Of a stretch of DNA of 53,112 nucleotides, positions 46,645-53,112 are shown in pieces; within the stretch, counting starts at the first letter, position 1; each line of letters begins with the position of its first letter. The stretch comes from Chitinophagaceae bacterium (lineage in GTDB: Bacteria > Bacteroidota > Bacteroidia > Chitinophagales > Chitinophagaceae): positions 1-53,112 of the forward strand of contig CANCRO010000005.1 in NCBI GenBank assembly GCA_947380605.1, given 5' to 3'. A model generated the notes under the pieces. That model saw only the letters and a program-made list of their open reading frames with translations, had not been told where the DNA came from and did no database searches. Both the position numbers and the translations under genes were made by a program.

Positions 46645-48066
46645 ATGATAAAAACAAATCGATTGGCTTCTATTTTATGTTGGGGAATATTTTCCTGCTT
46701 CTCATCATTCAGCCAGCAACAAAAATCAGTCTCAGTGATTCCTTTAACCAATCTAGACGCTTTTCAGCAGTCCGGAAAAAACTGGATAATTTCATCAGAT
46801 GCGGGAGCTGATTTTAATAAAGAGGGAGAGATTCATTCCATTAGCGGTACTGGAGCTGTTGTGAATATGGTGAGTCCAAAAAATCATTCGCACCTGATTA
46901 CGAAAGAAAGTTTTGGAGATATTGTTTTAGAACTAGATTTTATGATGGCAAAAAATTCAAATTCAGGAGTGTATTTACAAGGTCGCTATGAAGTTCAATT
47001 ATTTGATAGTTGGGCAATACCTAATCCAACTTTTTCTGACTGTGGAGGTATTTATCAAAGATGGGATGATCGTAGAGGAAAAAATAATGAGGGCTTTGAG
47101 GGTATTGCACCTTTAATGAATGCAGCAAAAGCACCGGGACTTTGGCAACATTTAAAAGTAATTTTTCGTGCGCCAAAATTTAATGCCAAAGGAGAAAAAA
47201 TTTCAGCTGCTATTTTTGAACAGGTATATTTAAATGGCGCGCTAATTCAAGCACAGGTAAAAGTAACTGGTCCTACTAGGTCATCATTTTATGAGGATGA
47301 GCAACCAACAGGTCCGTTAATGTTACAAGGAGATCATGGAAATGTTGCCTTTAGAAATATTAGTTTCTCAACACCTGATGAAATAACAAAAAAGACTAAG
47401 CTTCCTGAAAACCCAATTACTCTAAATCCAGCAGGGAAACCCTATTTACTCAGAAGCTTTTTAAACTATGGAGATAAAAAACTTACTCATGTGATTTCTG
47501 TAGGTAACCCCAATCAATTAAATTTCTCTTATGATTTAAAGCAAGGGGCATTATTTCAAATTTGGCGTGGAGATTTTTTAGACGTAACAGATATGTGGCT
47601 CGAAAGAGGCGAACCTCAATTAGCTAAACCCCTTGGAGCAGTGATTACTCTTTCAGACGCACCACCCCTTGCGGTTTTAAAAACTCCACAAGAACAATGG
47701 CCTAGTTCAGTTCCTTTCGATGATTTTCAGAATAAAGGATATGTTTTAGATGCCAATAAGTTTCCAACATTCCAATATGCTATTAATTCAATGAATGTGA
47801 ATGATAAAATATCATCCCCCAATGCAACCACCTTGCTAAGGAAAATACAAATCACCGGAGCTCCAGAAAGTTTATACTTTCAGTTAGCTTCAGCTACTCA
47901 AATTGAATTAATTAGCAAAGGGTTATATGCAATTGGAAATAAAAATTATTACATTTCAGTAGAAGACAGTTTAAATCCAGTGATTAGAAAATCATCCACT
48001 GGACAAGAATTGATTGTTGCAATCCCTGTCAATACTGCATCTTTATCCTATTCAATCACCTGGTAA
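46645..48066 (+). CDS. Secreted DUF1080 (3-keto-disaccharide hydrolase-like) protein
   Basis: The 473-residue protein has a signal peptide (to about SSFSQQ). The DUF1080 jelly roll (about 35-235) shows DIVLELDFMMAKNSNSGVYLQGRYEVQLFDSW and GPLMLQGDHGNVAFRNI. The C-terminal half (about 250-470) is a separate beta-rich region without a name known to me. DUF1080 proteins act on 3-keto-glycosides or bind glycans. It is coupled to the propeller gene that starts 11 nt after its stop, suggesting one periplasmic sugar-oxidation or degradation unit. Confidence 0.82.
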   Translation: MIKTNRLASILCWGIFSCFSSFSQQQKSVSVIPLTNLDAFQQSGKNWIISSDAGADFNKEGEIHSISGTGAVVNMVSPKNHSHLITKESFGDIVLELDFMMAKNSNSGVYLQGRYEVQLFDSWAIPNPTFSDCGGIYQRWDDRRGKNNEGFEGIAPLMNAAKAPGLWQHLKVIFRAPKFNAKGEKISAAIFEQVYLNGALIQAQVKVTGPTRSSFYEDEQPTGPLMLQGDHGNVAFRNISFSTPDEITKKTKLPENPITLNPAGKPYLLRSFLNYGDKKLTHVISVGNPNQLNFSYDLKQGALFQIWRGDFLDVTDMWLERGEPQLAKPLGAVITLSDAPPLAVLKTPQEQWPSSVPFDDFQNKGYVLDANKFPTFQYAINSMNVNDKISSPNATTLLRKIQITGAPESLYFQLASATQIELISKGLYAIGNKNYYISVEDSLNPVIRKSSTGQELIVAIPVNTASLSYSITW

Positions 48067-48076
48067 TATTGTTACA

Positions 48077-50113
48077 ATGAAACTATTTAAAAACAATAAA
48101 TTATATAGCGCTTTACAAAAATGTATTTACTTGCTATTCATTAGCAGTCCAATAATTAGTGAAGCCCAGCGTAAACCTGAATTAGTGACTCGCCTACAAA
48201 AGGAAGAAACCTTTTATGAAATAAAAACTGTACCCATACCTGAAAATATAGCGTTAGAAGTGGGTGGCATGGCATTTTTACCAAATGACAAACTAGCTGT
48301 TTCGACCCGTCATGGTGAAGTATGGATTATTTCAAACCCTTACATGAAAAATGGTTTGATGCCTAGATATAAATTATTTGCCCAAGGTTTACATGAAGCG
48401 TTGGGATTAAATTATATTAAAGGAGATTTATATCTTACACAAAGAGCCGAACTTACCCGACTTCGTGACTTAGATAATGATGGAGAAGCGGATGAATATA
48501 AAACAGTTTATTCATGGCCACTGTCTGGAAACTATCATGAATACGCTTACGGTCCAGTTTTGGATAAAGAGGGTAATATGATGGTCAATCTAAACGTAGC
48601 TTGGATAGGACACGGTGCCAGTATCGCTAAATGGCACGGGTGGATGTTGAAGATTAAAGAAGATGGTAAAATGGAACCATTTTTAACCGGCTTACGTTCT
48701 CCAGCAGGATTAAATACGAATAATAATGGCGATTTATTTTATGCTGAAAATCAGGGCGATTGGGTAGGGTCAGGAAGTATAACCCATGCAGAAAAAGGAG
48801 ATTTTATGGGTAATACTGCAGGGTTAGTTTGGGCAGCAGAACCTGGCTCACCAGTAAAACTTCGCACTGAGGATATTCCTGATACACATGAACCAAAATA
48901 TGAAGTGGCCAAGAGAGTGCCTGGATTAAAAACTCCTTCTGTTTGGTTTCCTCACACCATACTAGGTATTTCAACCTCTGGAATATTAAGTTATGACTCA
49001 AAGGGATCTATGGGTCCTTTTGATGGACAACTATTTGTAGGTGACCAAGGCCAAAGTAAATTGATGCGTGTATATCTTGAAAGAATTAAAGGTGTATATC
49101 AAGGGATTGTATTTCCTTTTAGAGAAGGGTTTTCATCTGGGATTCTTCGGATGAATTGGGGATCTGATGGAAGTATGTTTGTTGGTATGACCTCAAGAGG
49201 TTGGAGTTCAACAGGAAGAAAGAAATTCGGATTACAACAGTTGACATGGAATGGAAAAATTCCCTTTGAAATGAAAAAAGTAGATGCACAATCAGATGGC
49301 TTTGAAGTTACTTTTACACAACCCATCAATGAAATGACTGCCCGTAACCCTGCTTCTTGGAGTTTTTCAACATTCACTTACCAGTACCATCATATTTATG
49401 GAAGTCCAGTAATCAATCAGAATGCAAGAAGTATAAAAGCTATTGAAGTATCCCCTGACCGTTTAAAAGTTAGATTGGTATTAGATAGTATGAAACTAGG
49501 ATATATTCATGAGATAAGGGCTGAAGGAATCAGGTCAGCCGATTCTTCATTTGCACTACTTCATAACTATGGCTACTATACATTAAATAGACTTCCAGAA
49601 AATGAGCAATTAATCATTACCGATAAAAACAAAGTGATTGCCACAGCACCTATGCATCAACATAATATGGAAGATATGAAGATGCCATCCAAACCAATTG
49701 AAAAGTCGAGTAAAAGTCAGCCCAAAGAATGGAAAGGTGGTCCTGACCGAACTTATACCATCGCTACAAAACCGGGGTTGAAATTTGATATTGAAACCAT
49801 TACAGTAACTGCAGGAATGAAAGTTAAAATCATTTTCAATAACAATGATGACATGCTACATAATTTGGTTATTACCAAACCCGGTACAGCAGATAATGTT
49901 GGAATGTTAGCCGCTAAAATGGGATTGAACGGAGAACGATTAAACTATATCCCGAAAACTAGTGATATCTTATATCATACTCGTATACTGCAACCAAAAG
50001 AGTCGGATGCTATCTACTTTACAGCACCATCTGTACCTGGAGACTATATGTATATTTGTTCATTTCCAGGACATTTTATGGTAATGCGAGGGGTACTGAA
50101 GGTTACAAAATAA
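48077..50113 (+). CDS. Secreted beta-propeller (sugar dehydrogenase-like) with C-terminal cupredoxin
   Basis: The 678-residue protein starts at ATG 48077 (signal-like MKLFKNNKLYSALQKCIYLLFISS); an earlier ATG overlaps DUF1080. Residues about 60-430 are a propeller like PQQ-type sugar or sorbosone dehydrogenases (GGMAFLPNDKLAVSTRHGEVW, GLRSPAGLNTNNNGDLFYAENQGDW, PHTILGISTSGILSYDS). The end (about 575-678) is a cupredoxin with type-1 copper ligands H595, C661, H666 and M670 in CSFPGHFMVM. The copper domain could accept electrons from the propeller; this is inference. PQQ binding is not proven. Confidence 0.83.
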   Translation: MKLFKNNKLYSALQKCIYLLFISSPIISEAQRKPELVTRLQKEETFYEIKTVPIPENIALEVGGMAFLPNDKLAVSTRHGEVWIISNPYMKNGLMPRYKLFAQGLHEALGLNYIKGDLYLTQRAELTRLRDLDNDGEADEYKTVYSWPLSGNYHEYAYGPVLDKEGNMMVNLNVAWIGHGASIAKWHGWMLKIKEDGKMEPFLTGLRSPAGLNTNNNGDLFYAENQGDWVGSGSITHAEKGDFMGNTAGLVWAAEPGSPVKLRTEDIPDTHEPKYEVAKRVPGLKTPSVWFPHTILGISTSGILSYDSKGSMGPFDGQLFVGDQGQSKLMRVYLERIKGVYQGIVFPFREGFSSGILRMNWGSDGSMFVGMTSRGWSSTGRKKFGLQQLTWNGKIPFEMKKVDAQSDGFEVTFTQPINEMTARNPASWSFSTFTYQYHHIYGSPVINQNARSIKAIEVSPDRLKVRLVLDSMKLGYIHEIRAEGIRSADSSFALLHNYGYYTLNRLPENEQLIITDKNKVIATAPMHQHNMEDMKMPSKPIEKSSKSQPKEWKGGPDRTYTIATKPGLKFDIETITVTAGMKVKIIFNNNDDMLHNLVITKPGTADNVGMLAAKMGLNGERLNYIPKTSDILYHTRILQPKESDAIYFTAPSVPGDYMYICSFPGHFMVMRGVLKVTK

Positions 50114-50123
50114 TATTTTAAAA

Positions 50124-50156
50124 AACGCCTTAATTTAAATTAGGGCGTTTTTTTTT
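50124..50156 (+). terminator. Terminator of the DUF1080-propeller operon
   Basis: AACGCCTTAAT (50124-50134) pairs with ATTAGGGCGTT (50139-50149) with one G-U, followed by Ts to 50156. Confidence 0.8.
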
Positions 50157-50244
50157 AGAAAAGATTGATTAAATAAATTGAAGGATTTTTATAAAAGAGT
50201 TAATGCTAAATATTTTTAAAGATAAAATATTGTTCCTTGATAAT

Positions 50245-51066
50245 CTAGGTCTCATGAATTGCCATTACTGGAACATGGCTATGCAGTACTAACTGCTTAC
50301 TTTGACTTTTATGAATTAGTTTATCGAAAAAACTGTGCCTTTTAGGCAATACAATTAATAAATCAATCTTATTTTTAATAGAAAAATCCATGACTCCTTG
50401 ATCAATTTGATCACTTGAAATAAAGTGATAGTGAGGAAGCAAAGGAGCCAACATGTCTTCCAGTACTTTAGATCGAAAAACAGTATCAGGATTAAAATAG
50501 GTTTCTTTACCAGTATTGAGTACATGAAGCTCAGCAGAAAAATCTTTTAATAAAATTTTAATTTCTTCAACAGGTGTTTCATCTACTTCTTTTTCAAAGT
50601 CAAAGGCTAAGCCAATATTTTTAATGGTAGAAAATGTTGCATCAATTGGAACGGTAATCAAAGGCCAAGCCAAATGTTTCATTGCATAAACTGTATGTCC
50701 ACCAAAAAATAATCTTTCAGCAGCAGTAGTGCCTTGACTTCCCATTACAACAGCGTAGGGCTTAACCGATTTACATTCAGCTTGTAACTCATCAAAAAAT
50801 TCACCTAATCTGAGCGAAGTGTCAACTTTTAATTTAGCTCCTCTTTTCAATAATAATTGACTTCTCAAACGGTGGATACTCTTTTCTGCATCATGTCGCA
50901 TTTCATCTTCGGTATAGGCCAAAGGTACTTCAAGATAAATAACGGGTAATTGATATACATGTAATATCAAAAGAGTTGCATTGATTGTTAAGGCCATATC
51001 AGCAGCATAATTAACTGCATTTGAGGCTGTTGGGGAAAAGTCAGTAACTACGATTAATGTTTTCAT
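50245..51066 (-). CDS. Universal stress protein (two UspA domains)
   Basis: The 273-residue cytosolic protein has a complete N-terminal USP domain: IVVTDFSPTASNAVNYA at the start, VVMGSQGTTAAERLFFGGHTVYAMKHLAWPLITVP near 105-140. A degenerate second domain lacks the Gly-rich nucleotide loop and ends KSQSKQLVLHSHVPVMAI. It follows the second baeRF gene by 49 nt on the same strand and is probably co-transcribed from box I. Confidence 0.88.
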   Translation of the reverse strand: MKTLIVVTDFSPTASNAVNYAADMALTINATLLILHVYQLPVIYLEVPLAYTEDEMRHDAEKSIHRLRSQLLLKRGAKLKVDTSLRLGEFFDELQAECKSVKPYAVVMGSQGTTAAERLFFGGHTVYAMKHLAWPLITVPIDATFSTIKNIGLAFDFEKEVDETPVEEIKILLKDFSAELHVLNTGKETYFNPDTVFRSKVLEDMLAPLLPHYHFISSDQIDQGVMDFSIKNKIDLLIVLPKRHSFFDKLIHKSQSKQLVLHSHVPVMAIHET

Positions 51067-51115
51067 TTTCTACTATTTAAATTTGATTGATAAAATCTGA
51101 AAGCGACAACTAGTT

Positions 51116-52213
51116 TTAAAAAAAATCTATTAAAGCGATATGTTGATAATCCTTTAACACTTCAGCATCTACAAACTCAACATCTCCTCCATTTTCAAGT
51201 ACTTTTTCCATCACATCATCCACCGCATCTCTTATGTAAGAAAATTTATTATAAGGTGCTAACAATTCTTCCAATAAATCAGTTCCATTACCAAGTTGTG
51301 CAGCATATTTAAAATTCTTTTCAACTACTAGCAGACGACCCTTTCTTTTCATTGCTTCCCGCCAAACATTGGTCATACCAATGGCCAGTTTATTTTTACT
51401 AGCCGCCTGATCCAATCTATTTAGTATATCCTTTTGTTTAACTTTTTTCCAATCTGAAATGGAAGGCAATAAAACTTCATTCAAAGCATCATTAGAAATT
51501 TTCTCATCATTTATAAGCAAAAAATCAACTACCATACCGGCATGCTTAGTAAGCAATTTAAAATGACCCAATAAGCTTTCTGTTCCTACTACAAAAAGTG
51601 GCAATCGATATGCCGGAAGTATAATAGGTAAGGAGTTATCAATTTGGTTCAAAAACCTTATAATACTTATTTTCTTAAGGGAAGAATTTTCAGAAAAACC
51701 AAAACCTTCATTTAAATAGTCTTTAGCATCATAATTGATTAATTCAGGTTGATTAGAGACAATTCTAACTAATGAAGATGAATGACCAAAATAAATAACA
51801 CTTTCATTTTCCCTTATCAGCAGAACTAGGTATTTATGGGAATTTTTTTTACTATACACTAAATCTCTAATTTCAAAAGACTCATCAATAATCGTTTTTT
51901 GCTCTACCGCAATATCTAGGTACAATACTTTTTCGAATATTGGAGACACATAGATAGCGATACTACACTTATGGGTATTATAATTGAGCTTCTTTATAAT
52001 GTTAGTTAGCTTGTGTAATATCAAAGAAGTCATCTCCATTGAATAGTTTTCCTTCAATTCTCTCTCTACACTATCTACCGCAACCTTTAGGCAATGTTGT
52101 ATCTCAGCTTTTGAACTCATTTTTGGTTCAAAAGGCATGATAATAGAAACAGCAGGTCGATAGTTAACTAGATCAATTATTTCGTGAATTTCAGGCGCAA
52201 GTAATCTATTCAT
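51116..52213 (-). CDS. baeRF-family (Balon-like) ribosome hibernation factor, copy 2
   Basis: The 365-residue paralogue of the protein at 29840 shares an N-terminal VSIIMPFEPKMSSK strand, ESFEVRDLVY near residue 130 and the end DAVDDVMEKVLENGGDVE...DYQHIALIDFF. Overall identity is low, so the duplication is old. The central region is shorter than in copy 1. It is probably a cytosolic ribosome-associated protein; its pairing with a universal stress protein agrees with a dormancy role. Box I lies upstream. Confidence 0.75.
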   Translation of the reverse strand: MNRLLAPEIHEIIDLVNYRPAVSIIMPFEPKMSSKAEIQHCLKVAVDSVERELKENYSMEMTSLILHKLTNIIKKLNYNTHKCSIAIYVSPIFEKVLYLDIAVEQKTIIDESFEIRDLVYSKKNSHKYLVLLIRENESVIYFGHSSSLVRIVSNQPELINYDAKDYLNEGFGFSENSSLKKISIIRFLNQIDNSLPIILPAYRLPLFVVGTESLLGHFKLLTKHAGMVVDFLLINDEKISNDALNEVLLPSISDWKKVKQKDILNRLDQAASKNKLAIGMTNVWREAMKRKGRLLVVEKNFKYAAQLGNGTDLLEELLAPYNKFSYIRDAVDDVMEKVLENGGDVEFVDAEVLKDYQHIALIDFF

Positions 52214-52295
52214 ACATGTGTAATTATTTATGCTACTTAAATCTTACTTGTAACAAGTTTTCTAGAAACTTAGCATCTTAAGATTCATTAGCTAA

Positions 52296-52338
52296 TAAAA
52301 CTACCTTTTAACTATAGCTATAATAATGACAACAGTCA
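52296..52338 (-). promoter_or_regulatory. FNR/CRP-like box I upstream of the second baeRF gene
   Basis: TGAC-AACA-GTCA (52327-52338) is a perfect palindrome. TAGTTTTA (minus strand, 52296-52303, 7/8 to TAnnTTTG) starts 23 nt downstream. The gene start is 113 nt from the box. Confidence 0.5.
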
Positions 52339-52497
52339 CTAAATAAATTGATAAGGCTCATTTTGAAGTATTCAAAGCCAGAAGTGCTGGATTAGATAAT
52401 TACTTTATAGATTTTGAATAGGAATAGAAAATGACAAGAAAAGTCTAGAGTCGAAATAACTGCTGCTAAGAGAAATAAAAGCAGCTATTGATAAAAG

Positions 52498-53112
52498 CTA
52501 ATGGCCCAAAATTCTTTTTACATAAAATTGAGCATTAGTAACATTCCATCCTTCAAATCTTCCACGCTGAACAACAAGCCTGTTATCAGCTGGATGAAGT
52601 ATATAATAATGAAATACAAATTTTCCAAGGGGATTTTGCCATCCCATTACTTGACCAAAACGTAAATCATTAAAAACTAAACTGTCCCCCAATTTTTCTA
52701 CTGTATAAAACTGTTGAGAAAATCGAATTAATTTAGTTAACCCTTCTCCCCCATTGGTAGGTTTTAACAAATAATCATTTCGAGAAAAAAAATGAAAATG
52801 GATCTTTTTTTCACTATCCAATAGTGAACGAAACCCAACATGATAACCACTATCAGAACCAGCCACTACATACCATAACCAATTTTGAAGTGGCGCAGGA
52901 CTAGTAAAATACCTAGTATAAACAACTTGTTGTTGCTTTAAAATACTTTTCACCTCACCATCAATCTTGGACTTATTAAAGAGACAATACATTAAATAGA
53001 AGACACTTAACCCCAACCCTAACTGCCAAATTTTTTTCCGATACGAAATTTTTGTTTTAAAAAAAACTAGCAATACGGAAGCGAGAATAGGCCATATAGA
53101 GAAAAAAGGATC
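52498..53112 (-). CDS. Membrane-bound metal-dependent hydrolase, C-terminal part (cut by window edge)
   Basis: The frame stays open through the right edge, so the true start is outside; the apparent TTG at 53073 is internal. Visible are a membrane segment (FFSIWPILASVLLVFF), a second one (LGLSVFYLMYCLF), and then a soluble end with TSPAPLQNWLWYVVAGSDSGYHVGFRSLLD. This layout matches the C-terminus of YdjM-like membrane-bound metal-dependent hydrolases; the metal-binding His residues would lie upstream of the edge. Role unknown. Confidence 0.65.
   Translation of the reverse strand, partial: DPFFSIWPILASVLLVFFKTKISYRKKIWQLGLGLSVFYLMYCLFNKSKIDGEVKSILKQQQVVYTRYFTSPAPLQNWLWYVVAGSDSGYHVGFRSLLDSEKKIHFHFFSRNDYLLKPTNGGEGLTKLIRFSQQFYTVEKLGDSLVFNDLRFGQVMGWQNPLGKFVFHYYILHPADNRLVVQRGRFEGWNVTNAQFYVKRILGH

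Noticed and set aside
52450-52490. GCTGCT/AGCAGC hairpin as terminator of the right-edge hydrolase
   Set aside because: Short stem with a long loop and no clear T-run on the minus strand.

Overview
This is an AT-rich chromosomal window from a member of the Bacteroidota, most likely a Chitinophagaceae-type organism related to Sediminibacterium or Hydrotalea. The lineage call is inference. It rests on the SusC-like TonB receptor, the DUF4266/DUF3570, DUF3871 and DUF1080 families, A-rich leaders with few Shine-Dalgarno sites, and several TAnnTTTG-type -7 promoter elements. The window is closed by partial genes: a YD-repeat protein at the left edge and a membrane metal-dependent hydrolase at the right edge.

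Layout. 1-4190: accessory block (DUF3871, AAA ATPase, small OB-like protein, secreted orphan) ending at tRNA-Arg(TCT), which looks like the tRNA-side end of an integrated element. 4260-27629: mostly housekeeping. It holds an ABC-F ATPase, a DUF3347 protein with a TonB receptor, thrS-infC, a minus-strand envelope/redox cluster (thioredoxin-like, DUF4382, Rieske, DUF4266, DUF3570), ubiX, a LolA-like protein, pyrG, a mitochondrial-type citrate synthase, tRNA-Ala(GGC), a sialidase-like protein, the aguB-aguA putrescine pair and a lactate permease. 27630-43800: a dense stress/dormancy island. It holds a triple-BON protein, an HPF/RaiA-type hibernation factor, a Balon-like baeRF protein, a divergent glucan phosphorylase, a Ca-type P-ATPase, a heavy-metal-binding/L,D-transpeptidase/lipoprotein operon, a PAS histidine kinase with a receiver-Crp fusion regulator, DUF2267, YtxH and a zinc-ribbon protein. 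43803-50113: an MlaE-MlaF-MlaD lipid transport operon, then a DUF1080 protein and a beta-propeller protein carrying a cupredoxin domain. 50245-52213: a second baeRF paralogue with a universal stress protein.

Main finding. Nine intergenic sites in the stress island and the distal baeRF-USP locus match TGA(T/C)-N4-(A/G)TCA, an FNR/CRP-like palindrome. They lie upstream of the BON, 129-aa/HPF, baeRF, P-ATPase, metal-binding/L,D-transpeptidase, YtxH and zinc-ribbon genes, of the second baeRF-USP pair, and of an orphan terminator that may end a roughly 60-nt small RNA. I saw none in the intergenic regions of the housekeeping part. At several sites a -7-like element starts 43-45 nt after the box, and at two others 21-23 nt after it, which resembles class I and class II activator geometry. 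The receiver-cNMP-HTH protein at 38785-39843 has a recognition helix with the Glu-x3-Arg pair that reads TGA in the CRP/FNR family, so it is the obvious candidate regulator. The proposed system is a two-component, FNR-like regulon that couples ribosome hibernation, envelope remodelling, ion transport and possibly an sRNA.
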